A stretch of 64,000 nucleotides of DNA from Mesostigma viride (GCA_009746045.1 RPFO01000127.1:648050-712049), one strand, 5' to 3'. Counted from the first letter of the stretch, positions 44,401 through 56,100 are shown. A program made the numbers and translations. Notes: a model not told the origin generated them from the sequence alone.

Positions 44401-47400
44401 TAAGCAGTCACGGCATCGACACTGGGACATAAAATTAGAAGCAAAGACAAGGATTGTCAGTAAGAAAACATGAGCCGTTACCTTGGTGCCGTTCTCAACT
44501 CTCGTTCGCATGTTATTAACGGAAATAAAACAGGTAGACAAGATAAGAGCACTCACTTTGGTGCCATTCTCGGGGACCATGCCCCCCCCTGTGGACATGG
44601 ATTGCCAGCTGTCCTCCCATTGGAGGATCAGGTACAGCTGCTCCATCACGCGCACGACCTGGTCCACCTGTGTACACATTCGTTGACAACAATAGATCAC
44701 AGACAGTAGACCAGAAACACGATAGGACGAAGAGAGATAGGAACAACCTCTTGAATAGCATGGCTTGGTCCACTTGTTGAATGATACAGCTGAGTATTAC
44801 CAAAAGACGGGTTATTCATCAAAGGAAGAAAATAGGACGTGTTTACCAATGGGAATAACTCGTCAGGGGATCATGACATATCCGCGCAAACGTGAAGGAT
44901 ACAGATCGTGCAAGCTTAAACCGTAGGTAAAATATGTAGTATGCAAGAAAACTATGATACTTTCGAATACTAGCATCATACATATAGCTGATCAAAGTAT
45001 TGGGATCTATAACTGTGGCCCAGCTAGTTTATTCATCCGTCCCGCCTACACGCTGAAATGCTTACGGTATTGTAAATACATGTCAGTGGTCAGCATCTGC
45101 AAGCAAATCCACACCAGTAGCCCTTCCCCTCCCCCCCCCCCCTCGAACGCATATGCGCCTACCTGCGGACCACCCTTCCCATCAGCGACAAACACACGCA
45201 ATGTCGCGCTGCACGATTGCACACGTCCCTACCTGCGGACCACCCTTCCCATCAGCGACAAACACATGCAATGTCGCGCTGCACGATTGCACACGTCCCT
45301 ACCTGGGGATCGCCGTTAGCATCGACACCGAACGCGTGCAGGCGGCACCCCCACTTGTCCTCCTTCCCCGAGTCCTCAAACTCTTGCTGGAACGAGGCGC
45401 GCCCCTGGTTGCCTGCTGCACTGACGTACGTGACGCCGCGCGACGTCACCGTGTCGGCGGCGGCAGCGACCACACCGTCTTGGAACATGGGCTCTGAGCT
45501 GGCATATGTCACCATAGTGGCATGACATAGTGTTGCAAATGGTTGTGGGTGGCGGGTGAGGGGGGCACCAAGGGAAGACCGTAAAGCGAAGCATGGATCA
45601 AGGATGGTTAAAGCATGGTCCAACATGGGTTATGCCCCACGGGAAAGCACTAACTGGGGCTCTGTGTTGCCAAAGTGCTGACGGACATTCCACAGCGGGG
45701 CTGTTGTGAAGGCAGTGTGTGGCTCAGCGGCAGAGAGAGAGGAGGGTGAGGGCAAGCAATATTATGCTGGCGACAGGCAGGTAAAGCTAGTAGTACGTTC
45801 CATGGAAAGGCAAGGCATGGGAAGGAGATGGCTCTGAGCAAATAAAAAATTGGTTCTTATGGATTTTTTTTTCTTATACCACGGCCAAGGGTCATTGAAT
45901 GCTGGCTGGTGGGACGCGAATGGACTATATTTATAATCCACCTATATTTAAATAAGGTAGATAAAAATGCCAGCAGACGCTATGATCATGGTGTCCCGAA
46001 GCACCCAACAAGGAGAGTGAAGCTATTGTAGAACCATGGCGTCAAAGCTGGACAGCTGGAAGCTTGACATCTGTACATGGCGTCAAAGCTGGACATCTGT
46101 ACATGGCGTCAAAGCTTCACATCTATATATGGCGTCAAAGCTTGACATCTATATATGGCGTCAAAGCTGGACAGCTGTACATGGTGTCAAAGCTTGACAT
46201 CTATATATGGTGTCAAAGCGGGGCATCTATCCATGGCGTCAAAGCTTGATATCTATATATGGCGTCAAAGCTTGACATCTATATATGGCGTCTAAGCTGG
46301 ACAGCTGTACATGGTGTCAAAGCTTGACATCTACGTATGGCGTCAAAGCTGGACATCTATACATGGCGTCAAAGACATGTATAGCAGACAAACACGCGCA
46401 TATCCCGCTACATATTCGAGTTGAAAAAGATTTTGAGATCCCTCAGTTGGTTGATGATAACCTGAACAACGGCATCCCAGTTAATTCCAGGGACTGGAAT
46501 ATATGCTCCGATGCGACATACAAAGACATGTACGAACATTGAGGCTGGTAAGCATGGAATAAAAAGCCAGATGACGTCAACTTCCATAGTGTGGATGATG
46601 TCATCACTCCGCCAGCCATTACGGTCACCCACTAGCCAGTAGAGGATGCCACAACTCGCAAGGACAGCACGCCACTCACTCCAGTAGGCGACGCCACTCA
46701 CTGGTAGGGAATGCCACTCACTAATAAAGCACATCGCTCTCTGGTAGAGAACGAAAGCAGTCACTTGTGCTTATCGCCGATCACTAGTCGAGGATGTCGT
46801 CAACGCGGACATCACAGCAATGCTCGCCAGCGTAATATACAACATTCATCACTAGTAGAGGACGTCACTTACTAGTAGAGAATGTCGTCGACGATGACAT
46901 CACAGCCAATGTTCGCCAGCTTTAGAATGGCCTGCGCGAACGCTGGCTGACCACCATCGGCCGTGTGGAAGCCGAGTCGGGCGCCCGGTGCTGAGTCGTA
47001 GATGATTTGCAGCATGGCTGTAACCGTACATGCACATACGCACAAAGGCACACGCGAGGCGCACGGTGGCCCGGCGTCCAAGTTAATTACTTGCAAACAC
47101 ACATGAATCGAGTCGTACAGGATTTTGCAGCATGGCTGCACGATCAGACACACGCTAAAAAGAGGTGTTGAAGTTAGCGGCCAGAAAACATCCTCACTCG
47201 TGCTGTCGTGCACACACACATGCATGAGTGGGCGAGCCCTGCATGGGGAACTAGCGGCACCGAGAGCCGGCCGCAAGCTTGCGTGCCCCATGGCATCAAG
47301 GCCGAGAGGAGCTGGTGCCATCTGGAAAAGTTTGGGGAGAGTTGGGTGGATAAAGCATCGACAACAAATGAGTGCAAGTGTGCATTCAAAGCTTCCTGTG

Positions 47401-50400
47401 CCTGAGCATGCGCGCGCGGGTGAGCAGGCAGGACGTCATTAACCTGTCTGTCTCGACGGCTGGGCCTGGCAACCCTACAGGGGCTGGTACGTTGCCGCTT
47501 TTCTATATCAAGCCCGTCGCGAGCGCGGTACTCTTGCCTGGCGATGCGCATGGCAGCCCCGCGAAAGGGGCGGGCTCCCAAAAGTCTGGAATGGTAGGCT
47601 ACATAACATTCCGGGATATTTATTAGTTGTATTTGTGGGCTGGGTTTCTTGGCCGCGATGGTGATACTACTATACTTTTAGATATGAGAAAGTAGGGTGT
47701 TGAGTTATGATAGCCTTCAGATATGGTGATATGTGGTCATATATGGCTATGCATGTGATCATACATCCCCTTGGACCATGCGCCCATATCGCGTCCAGCT
47801 CACCGCGCCCCTCATCGGTGCCTCCCCCGCGCACGTCCCGAACCACCACGACGTCCTCGGGCAGCTCCCCCTTCCGTTTGTCCTCTTCGTACCCGTTGTT
47901 GGAATCGAACGAGTCCGACAGCACGCACACAAACACGCCCGTGCCGTCGACCGAGAACGCGCGCGCCGCCGTGTCGAGGCCCAGCGCCTGCGGAGGTTGT
48001 CGGAGTGAAGGGTGTGTGCGCAATACTCAATCATAACAGTCAATTATAGACCAGTAGATGAGAACACCAAGTGCCAACTTGCATGTCCCGTGCGATTGTG
48101 GGCGCCAAGCGGCAACCCACTCACACCATGGCGCAAGTCGGGCAAGCAATTGCTAACATTGTGTCATTCATCAACTACCAGTCGTCCTACAAGGGGACCA
48201 CCGTTGGAAGGTCACAAAGCACCTGAACACGTTGCACTGAGTAGCCTGCACCTACTGGCCCGTGATGGGAGGAGGAAATGGGCTCACCTCTGGCCGGTTG
48301 CAGCGATCTGCATGGCTGCAGTGTGGGCAAGCACAGTTACCGGCGCGCTTCCGTACCATGGTCATAGCGAACTTTAAACCCTAAACAGCTATCGGCGCGC
48401 TTCCGTACCATGGCGGCATGGTCATAGCTCGTACTGCGTGGTTGTCTACTCCATTATCACAACGACAGTATTCATGTAGTATTCATATAGTATTCATATC
48501 GTATTCATTTAGTATTCATTTAGTATTCATATCCTATTCATTTAGTATTCATATAGAAGGTGCGCTTTCAACAATAACAAGACACCTGTCCCGCAAGCCG
48601 CAGACCTTCAAGTAAACCTTGCATTAAGTAACCGCCCTGCAAAGCTACTGACCACCCGCCCGCGACACCTAGCCTTTGTGTAGTACTACCAATGGACCAC
48701 CTTGCACCCCCACGCGGAAGCGTGCACGAGCCGCCTACCTGCGACGCCTGGCTCTTGGAGTCGCCTCGACCCAACGGCTGCTCCTGCGGCTGCCCCGTGC
48801 TGGTGGTACTGCCATCTGGCACTGCGGCGCCGGCGCTAGCAGGATGATGCTCCGTCGCAACAACAGCAGGCTGCGAGGCGGCAGTACCAGCAGTAGTTGT
48901 ACTACTGGACGCCGCCACATTGGCAGCACCACTGGACGCTGCGGACCTTTGGGCAGTATTGGTGGATGCTGCGCTACCCGCAGCATGGCCCACTGCGGCG
49001 TTGGCAGTGCGTGGCGGGCGGCCAACGACGGCGTATCCATCGGGGCGTACCAGGTGCAGGGCGTCCAGGGACCGGAGGTGGGGGATGGCCGAGAGTGGGA
49101 GCTTGCCGGAGACCGCCTGCAGGGTGGCGTGGGGGGGGGGACCCATCCAGCAGAGGGTGTGTTGGTGTGGGGGGGGACATCAGCGCGTGTTGGTCAGCGG
49201 GAGGCGAAACCGGGGAATGAGTCAAATCTAATAAAGATGGGCGGTGGCAACGGGAAGCTTATCCCACAAAAAGACCCCCGCACGGTGACCCGCAACTGAC
49301 CCATGAGCGGGACGTTTAGGACAACGACAGTTTTTTTTTTTCGAAGGCATCAAGGCAACGGACAGGTTTGTGCCTGCTCGTACACCAGAGGCATACGCCG
49401 AGCGGCGCGAACGCCTCCCACGCTCCCACGCGCTCCGATGCATGCAATTGAATATCCGGGAGCCGAATGCTCCCATGAGTCGCATCTTACCCGATCCCGC
49501 CATACCAGCAATTCTGACCGGGCCAAGTAGCTCATGAAAGCGCCCATGCAATATAGACAAGAGGAAACAGTGCATGCAACAAGCCTCTGGTGACAACCAA
49601 TCGCTTAGAATTGCCAAGGAGCAGCGGCGACGACTCACGAGCTACCAATGCAAGAAGTAAGCGCAAGCAGCCTGCAGGAAAATGCAGCCACCCGCAGGAA
49701 CCTGCAGGAACCGGCATGGCAAGAAAGCAAGCACCCCTGTCCCATTCCGGCACCTTGTCCCCCCACAGCGCGCCGTCCACCAACCCCAGCGCGGTCAGCT
49801 GCGCCATCAACCGGCCGCCCAGCCCCTCTTTTGCGCTGGCCAGGACAGTCACGTGGCTGTCGCCGTCACGAAAGCCAATGATGCGGGGACGGGACGGGAG
49901 GCCATTGGACGCCCGCACCTGTGGGACGTCACTAGATTGCGCCACGCTGGCGCATGGGATGACATGTGGAAGGCGACAATGACAATGATGACAGTACAGA
50001 AACTTTAATTACGATGACAGTGAGAAGCCAGTCATCACGCTGACCATAGGATGATGATAATCACAATGGCTAAAGGATGACATATGTACGACGACAGAAC
50101 CATAAGAATACCATGACGAGCTCGTGTGACATCGCAGACGAGCGATACCAGACACGGGCGGGGACGTGAGTCAGCACGGGTTAGTGAGAGAGAACAAGAG
50201 CGATGGGTGAGAGAGCAATCAGGTGGACAAGAGCGATGGGTGAGAGAGCAACCAGGTGGACAAGAGCGATGGGTGAGAGAGCAACCAGGTGGACAAGAGC
50301 GATGGGTGAGAGAGCGACCAGGTGGACAAGAGCGATGGGTGAGAGAGCCATCAGGTGAACAAGAGCGATGGGTGAGAGAGCGACCAGAGGGACAAGAGCG

Positions 50401-52060
50401 ATGGGTGAGAGACAACAATGGCGTCATCAGCAGCGGATGGCTCCACGCTGTACACAGGAGCTTAAAAAAAAAAAAAAAGGTTTGATTACAAGGCACAATG
50501 AAGTAGCAACAGCAGCCGTGAGTGGGGGGACAATCTTCAGTTCAAGTATTGCTTATGCTAGTGAGTTCAAGTATTGTTGTCGCGACTGTGTCGCTCGCAA
50601 TTGTGTGAAAATGATAATGTGCCAAACGCCATCAATAAAAGAAAAGTGTGACACTCAGGAAGCCGGGCCAAGACAGCAACACCCATGCAAGCAACCTCGT
50701 CGGTTGCTTCACAACAATGCTTTTAGTTGACTCTAACAGCTGCAAGAATGCGCCAAACTAGAAAAGATCGAAGCATACACAAAGGACCGCTCATATTTCT
50801 CTTGATGAATTCGCAAACAGGCGCAGGTACACACTCCAGCCAACGAATGCAGGCACGCACACACTGTAGCCAAGGTGTGCAGGACGGTTACCATTGACAC
50901 CGTGATTAAAGGAAAAGAAGCATGTCGGCACATACCTCGCATCCACCCCCTCGCTGCGGGCCAAGTCCATCAGGTCCTTGGCCACGTGGGGCGTGCCATC
51001 ATACTTTGGCCCCTGCTTATCTATGCCTCCCTCCTCCGGCCATGCTGCATCCAGCACATATGCCCCCCGACATGCCGCCAGCACATGTGCACCCGCCATG
51101 TTGGGAAGAAACCATGTTGGGTTATAACCACGGGTGGGTTACGGCAACGAGGGGTCCGTGCATTGCCAGTGAGCAGGCGTGTCCCAGGTGGCACCCAGCC
51201 ACCACAACGCACATGGGTACGCACATGGGTACAGTGCAGCTTGTTGTGGTCTGCAATGGTGGATTCTGAGCGGTCGGATGGCACCTGTGGATGTGTGCAC
51301 TATGCCGCGGTGATGTCAGAAAAACGCTCGCTATTAACGTGAGACACGAGATCCCACAACAGAAGGGTATCTGCTGCGGACCGCTGAACTGCACAAGGCG
51401 CCTGCAGCACAGTCAGAATGAGGAGGTTTCACCTCCGTACCCTTACTGTTACATATAAAGGGTACCCTATAGGCACACACATGACAAGTGTCACAGGACT
51501 TTCCAAACAGGCACAAAGCAATATAGCTTCCAAAAGAAAAGTGGAGGGGAAATGGCAAAAGAAAAGGAAACCGACTGTGGGTAGTTGGGTTAGTAGTTAG
51601 ATAGGTAGTTGGGTAAGTTCGTGCACTGTTGGAGGGGTAGTTGGGTAAGCTCGTGCACTGTTGGAGGGGCGGGGTCGAGGGGGTGGGGAGGACAGTGGAG
51701 GCAGCAACACCCCGGCACCTGTTGCGCAATGTAGAAGGAGCAACCACGGTTCCCAGAAGCTGGTATCTGCAGCCGGGCAGTACGCAGTCCACGGCAATAA
51801 CCCCATAAGCCGCATGTCTTACGCCTGCATGACAAGGGTAGCAGAGCTGCTCGAGAATGGACTGCTGATGGAAGCCTGCCAAGTGGGCGTGTGGAGATTG
51901 GCCGAGAAACGTCGGCCGCAGCCTGCTCTGACTTGATGGTAAGGGGGCGGAATGGCTGGCGCGCTCCAATGACAAAAAAAGTTTTAATACACCCACCTTC
52001 ACAAGACGTGGCCAGTAAGAGCACGAAGGCCAACGTAAGACATCGACAGCCATGGGCCAT
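35438..52060 (-). CDS. Secreted subtilisin-like serine protease (S8-type, DEGR variant), 12 exons
   Basis: Exons in transcript order: 52060-51997, 51044-50936, 49946-49754, 49116-48739, 47987-47804, 47017-46873, 45498-45303, 44667-44557, 43065-42955, 38647-38344, 36992-36919, 36277-35438 (TAG). All phases close, giving 902 residues. Residues 1-21 form a signal peptide ([20 protein letters not shown]). A pro-region-like part with a Ser/Ala/Thr-rich insert fills about 60-248. The catalytic Asp is in VCVLSDSFD (D273). [20 protein letters not shown] (D306, E307) stands where classical subtilisins have HGT. FQDG and [11 protein letters not shown] (N388, oxyanion) follow. A beta-sandwich-like insert ([14 protein letters not shown]) precedes [24 protein letters not shown] and [18 protein letters not shown] (S666). 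From memory, bacterial and cyanobacterial S8-like proteins share this DEGRAM order. It presumably cleaves protein outside the cell or in the wall; substrate unknown. Very long introns hold minisatellites. Confidence 0.9.
36815..36940 (-). repeat. Ghost copy of exon 11 end and donor
   Basis: The true junction GAGATCCCCTTCACG|GTGCG (36919) has a diverged copy 94 bp into the intron, CAGATCCGCTTCAAA|GTGCG (36825). Translated alike they read GREIPFT and GRQIRFK, so the copy includes at least 20 bases of exon. Confidence 0.7.
39871..40574. repeat. 47-bp minisatellite in protease intron 9
   Basis: About 15 head-to-tail copies of a unit containing tagatgctaattaggagttt, atttgctttctaaccatcag and aacacag. 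Variants alternate (tatgag/taggag, gctgtc/gctttc), suggesting higher-order duplication. The unit is AT-rich compared with its surroundings. Confidence 0.95.
41424..42840. mobile_element. Foldback element with ~520-bp inverted arms
   Basis: Arms at about 41494-42014 and 42321-42840 are near-identical inverted copies; a 64-codon stretch reads the same from both. Each outer end carries a ~72-bp unit (agttggttggagatcaatct to ctacaatatacttt). That unit is doubled on the left and present once more inside, at 42236-42308. A 3-bp repeat, acg, flanks the element. The arms contain no credible gene. The high arm identity implies recent insertion or gene conversion. A foldback DNA transposon fits best; a head-to-head pair of terminal repeats from an old retroelement is the alternative. 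Confidence 0.7.
43855..43877. repeat. Poly-C tract in protease intron 8
   Basis: 23 consecutive C between tggttgggggtggt and aagtggaggt. Flanks were not seen to match the other poly-C elements. Confidence 0.9.
44340..44575 (-). repeat. Duplicated exon 8 donor region in the protease
   Basis: True junction GAGAATGGCACCAAA|GTGAG (44557) is copied 76 bp downstream as GAGAACGGCACCAAG|GTAAC (44481). A more diverged third copy is recognisable around 44355-44425 from shared gcaaagacaagg and caagaagacataagcagt stretches. Confidence 0.7.
45161..45310 (-). repeat. 70-bp tandem repeat carrying the exon 7 donor
   Basis: Exon 7 ends GATCCCCAG|GTAGGGACGTG at 45303. Two 70-bp units follow in the intron, ending in GTCCGCAG|GTAGGGACGTG and GTCCGCAG|GTAGGCGCAT, with donor motifs at 45301, 45231 and 45161 on the plus strand. 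The units differ by very few bases. Confidence 0.85.
46035..46380. repeat. 27-bp minisatellite in protease intron 6
   Basis: About 13 copies of a unit like atggcgtcaaagcttgacat ctatat, with variants ending cagctgtac and atctgtac. Confidence 0.9.
46600..46895 (-). repeat. Degenerate array of exon 6 end/donor copies in the protease
   Basis: The true exon 6 end is CATTCTCTACTA|GTAAGTGACG (46873). Downstream in the intron lie ctctactagtgatgaatg, catcctcgactagtgatcgg, gttctctaccagagagcg, attccctaccagtgagtggc, cgcctactggagtgagtggc and catcctctactggctagtgg. One copy also keeps GCTGTGATGTCCGCGTTGAC against the exon's GCTGTGATGTCATCGTCGAC. Confidence 0.65.
47095..47145 (-). repeat. Ghost acceptor and start of protease exon 6
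   Basis: The true junction is TTACAG|CCATGCTGCAAATC, then ATCTACGACTCAG, starting at 47017. A copy 118 bp upstream reads TGCAG|CCATGCTGCAAAATC, then CTGTACGACTCGA, starting at 47135. About 30 bases of exon are shared. Confidence 0.75.
48466..48558. repeat. 11-12 bp agtattcatat repeat
   Basis: About eight imperfect copies of (a/c)(g/c)tattcat(a/t)t in protease intron 4. Confidence 0.8.
50176..50418. repeat. 33-bp minisatellite in protease intron 2
   Basis: About seven copies of gggtgagagagcaaccaggt ggacaagagcgat, with minor variation. It lies in the intron between exons 2 and 3. Confidence 0.95.
51595..51668. repeat. 32-bp duplication in protease intron 1
   Basis: Two near-perfect copies of tagttgggtaagytcgtgca ctgttggagggg. 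In the transcript each contains CCAACAG, an acceptor-like motif that is not the one used in the model. Confidence 0.7.
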
Positions 52061-53132
52061 GATAGCTCGATCCCGAAGACGCACGCGGGCTGCAGAGACG
52101 AACGGCTGGGCGTAGTTTGCGCGACAGCACGTGCGTCCTGCCCGCAACAGGCTGACAGCAGGCAGGATAATTGCCGAGACGCTATTCGCAGGCACGGTAA
52201 TAATGCCCGGCAGACCTCGCGAGCAGTGAGACACGGACACTCGGACAGTGCACTGGGCACTGGGCAACGCCTCGGACTGTATAATGCATGGCGTCATCCC
52301 AAGATGCCTGCCGCCTTGCCGCCGCCCAACCACCTGCAATTTCTCAGGAACACGAGAATGATATTGGGGAGATGCCAGCCGCCAGCAGAGCATTGGAAGT
52401 GCTACCTTCAGAAGGCACCCTGGAATCTGCGAGGACATCTCGAGTTCCAGCAAACGCAGGGGAAAGCGTGCTCCCAAGCCTGCCTGGCATCGCAACTGGT
52501 TTCAGTCTTGTCATGATTGCAGCCCTTTGGCCTGCGATATGCGTTCTTGGCTGCTCGATCTGCAGTATTAGTACGTTCGATCTGCACTACGTTTTACGCA
52601 CACAGGTTGTGCCAATTGTCAAAGTGGTCTTGTTGCGTGGCGGGGGTCGGTGTTCCACGTTCTGACTGTTCACAGAAGGGGTCTAGAAAAGGATGAGTCT
52701 ATTTCCCTAAGCAGTATCCTTGCTGGTACATACATGCGTACATACATGCGACTACGTACATGTGTGTAGTAACATCCGTGTGTGTAGTAACATCCGCAGG
52801 CGGCGCTGCGCTTCTGTCCCCAGTCCCCACGGCCCAATATTCCAGGGCTCGCTGGCGCGACGCCCCATGCTCCAATGTCCAGCAGGCACGGAGCAGCCGT
52901 CAGCAGAAAGTTTGTAGACCCTGGCGGACTGATGTAGCATTGAGGGGGTGGGGGCGGGCCGACATTGGGGGTTAAGTGGCAAAATTGCAACCCTTCCAAG
53001 GTTGACGACCCAGGGATCGTGGGCGCCGCACCATTCGGGCATGCCTAAAGCTGGTCGTGTGCGCGTGGGAGAGGCCTCTTTCACAGCGCAAGTGATTGCA
53101 GTGTGGGCGACTTGCGCCCCAGGTCCGACAAC
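52061..53132. promoter_or_regulatory. Divergent intergenic region shared by protease and RPSA
   Basis: About 1.07 kb separate the two start codons, which point away from each other, so both promoters must lie here or within the UTRs. I see no TATA box that stands out. A pair of gtgtgtagtaacatccg repeats occurs at 52764-52797, next to acatacatgcgt repeats at 52727-52755. ORFs here (for example 52288-52665) have no supporting features. Confidence 0.45.
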
Positions 53133-56100
53133 ATGGAGATGTCGTCGAAAGAATTGACGCAGAAGGTTTGTAGAGTCAACTTAAGAATGGGATCAAATAG
53201 CCCCGTTTTCGTTCGGTCGTTGGGTAGCCGGGCATTGATGATTGGTGGAGAAATAGTGGCGGACCAAGGATGCATAGTTTTTAGGTGTCGGCGTAGTAGG
53301 CCGCTAGTGGTTTCCAGCGTTCGTGGTGATGGCGGGTAAATGACGGCAGAATGCTCTTGTTTTTGTTGCTTGTTATGAGCAGGAGGCCGACATTCAGATG
53401 ATGCTTGCGGCCCAGTGCCATCTGGGCACCAAGAATTGCGACTTCCAGATGGAGCGCTATACCTGGAAGCGCCGCAACGATGGTAGGTAGTTGTGTCAAG
53501 GCAAAATTTCCACCAGCGTATATTTGCTCATATTCGTAGCCGCTTCCCCATACGTTTCACGCCACTTCAGAAACTCTACCTTATGATTTGGTATTAAATC
53601 GATCATGACCTGTTTTTCGGTGGCGGCTACCTATACTTGCAGGCATTTACATCATTGACTTGAACAAGACATGGCAGAAGCTCCAGATGGCTGCTCGCGT
53701 CATTGTGGCCATCGAGAACCCACAGGATATCTGCGTGCAGTCTGCCCGTCCCTATGGGCAGAGGGCTGTGCTTAAGTTCGCCCAGTACACTGGTGCTCAG
53801 GCCATCTTCGGCAGGCACACTCCCGGTACCTTCACCAACCAGGTCCAGGAGAAGTTCTACGAGCCTCGCCTGCTGATCCTGACCGACCCCCGCACTGACC
53901 ACCAGGTAAATAGTAATATCTCGTGTGTGGATATGTAATAGCCTGCCTCCCATGGCATCGTAGCTGTCACTGATGGCCATCTTTAGGTCGAGGGTTGCTT
54001 TATGGAGTATTTGCCAGTGAGGCGACCTGATGTCAGCATGATGGGGAGACGCTGCAATGTTCCTGGCAAGGCATATCAGTATGGAGCCTTTAATCTCAGA
54101 TAATGCGGATGGCTGCCTCGACACTCATTGCACCGTGTAGGCATGAAGACATCCTCTGCGAAGGTAGTTGCATGGGTGTAGCGAGTACGGTGCCAGGTCA
54201 TGGGTTACTTACAAGTTACATGTGGGAAAAGCATATGCTTCGCCATCACAACATGGCTTTTAAATAAAGCAAGCGGGGGAGGATTGGGCGGCATGATCGA
54301 ATGTCCTGTAGAAGTGGTCGGCATGGACATTTCCAGAAGCACGTGCCGCCTAGGAATTATCGGGATGTACGGTGATGGAAATTGTTGAGCATGTCAGCCG
54401 ACAATGGTCAGCCGGAAACATGTATCCTATAGTATACAGGGACCATGGAGCTCATGTGTTGAAGAACGGGTGAAAGGAAGCTAGTGAGGCATCATGGCCG
54501 TTTGAAAGAAGAGGTGGTGTTCAAAGGACGGCTCAAGTTAGGTGACTGCAGGCGGCCATGTTTGCGTGACCGTTGGCTGTGGACAGGGCTGCCCATTTGG
54601 AAGTCCTTTGTCATTTTACAGAGCAGAGAACTTGTATTCTACATTCAGAGTGTGAACAGGTCGTGCCCAATAGCACCAGCTCTTCATGATGTGACGCATG
54701 TGGATAGCAGCAGGTGAACAGATGGCGAATATGGTGGAGGCGAATCCTAGACTTCGGAGTTGTGGTGGTGTTTTTTTGGTGGGCGTCTAGGGTATCAAGG
54801 GCCTGGCCAGAACGCGACACAAAGTGGAGGTGTTGGAAGGATGGCTGATGCCGCATGGGCTTGCGGAATGCCGCATGTGGCCTCGCGGACTGTGCGTACT
54901 GCACCTGTGATGAGGAGCAGCGTGCGTGCCAGTTTGTAGGAGTTTGTCACAAGGAGAGAGAGCCATCTTTATCACAGTGCTAGGGGATTGCGCGTCTGCA
55001 TGGCCACAACCGACCGATTGCTCAGGAAACTGTGGCGATACTTCACTTATTTGCCACATGAAACAATGGGAAAGTTAGGGGGGTTGATTTTGATTGCTGC
55101 TGGTTTTCCCACCTACCTATTTGCCTCTAATTGCCCCCCCCTCCCGGTCCCCCCCTCCCCGCCCCCCTTCCCTCCCCATCCAACAGCCCCTCAGCGAGTC
55201 TCTTAGCTCATCTCATTTCGCCACCCTTGCTTTCATCGTGTCCCCTCTTCCACCCACCCACTTCCCTTCCCACCCTTTTCTCCCCCCCAACAGCCCATCA
55301 GCGAGTCAGCGCTGGCCAACATGCCCACGATTGCTTTCTGCGACACGGACTCCCCCCTCAAGCACGTGGACATTGCCATTCCCGCCAACAACAAGGGAAA
55401 GCACTCCATCGGCGTGCTCTACTGGCTGCTGGCGCGCATGGTGCTGCAGATGCGGGGCACCGTCAGCCCGACCAACCCGTGGGACGTGATGGTGCGTTGA
55501 CGTGACATCCCACCCATGAAACAAACGGTTTTTGGGTGAAAGGAGCTTGATGTGGTCTGGTGTGTATAGTAATGGGGGGAGGGAATTTTTTTGTTTTCCT
55601 TGTGGGTGGTGGTGGGGGGGGGGGGAGAAGCACCGGTCACGTTTTTGCAGACATTGTGTGCTCTTGCTGTGCCACCCTGTTTGCTAGCTGCCCAAGGTGT
55701 GTGTTCAGACTTGTGATGATTTTACAACGGTACAGAAGTACTGGGAAGTGGCGATGGTGCATGTGAAAGTCATGTGGATGTTTGTTTTGGATACTCGGCG
55801 GTTGTCCCTACGGTGGGAAGCTCATGTGGCTCTGCATGTTGCGTGTGTGGGTCAAACCGGCCTGTGCTGGTGCAGGCAGCAGCGTTGGCATGGCCAGAGG
55901 GCAGGTAGATGGCTCATGCCTTGTCTGGCTCAGGCCTATTCTTTTTCTTGGTTGGCTGAAACTAGGGGCCTCCTGGCCAGTATGAACTAGTTCCCTGTCT
56001 GGGTTGGTGGAAGCGGGTTGGATGGTACGGTCCTTCACATGCATGTACACACAGCCGGTGGTTTTCTTACCATTACTAGCCTGTCCTTTTTATTGTTTGA

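Noticed and set aside
51334-52495. 300-codon reverse ORFs across protease intron 1
   Set aside because: Only the part from 52060 to 51997 is used, as the signal-peptide exon; the rest is intron or upstream sequence by phase.
52288-52665. 125-codon plus ORF in the divergent promoter
   Set aside because: No homology, no splice support, and it overlaps the presumed protease 5' region; probably chance.
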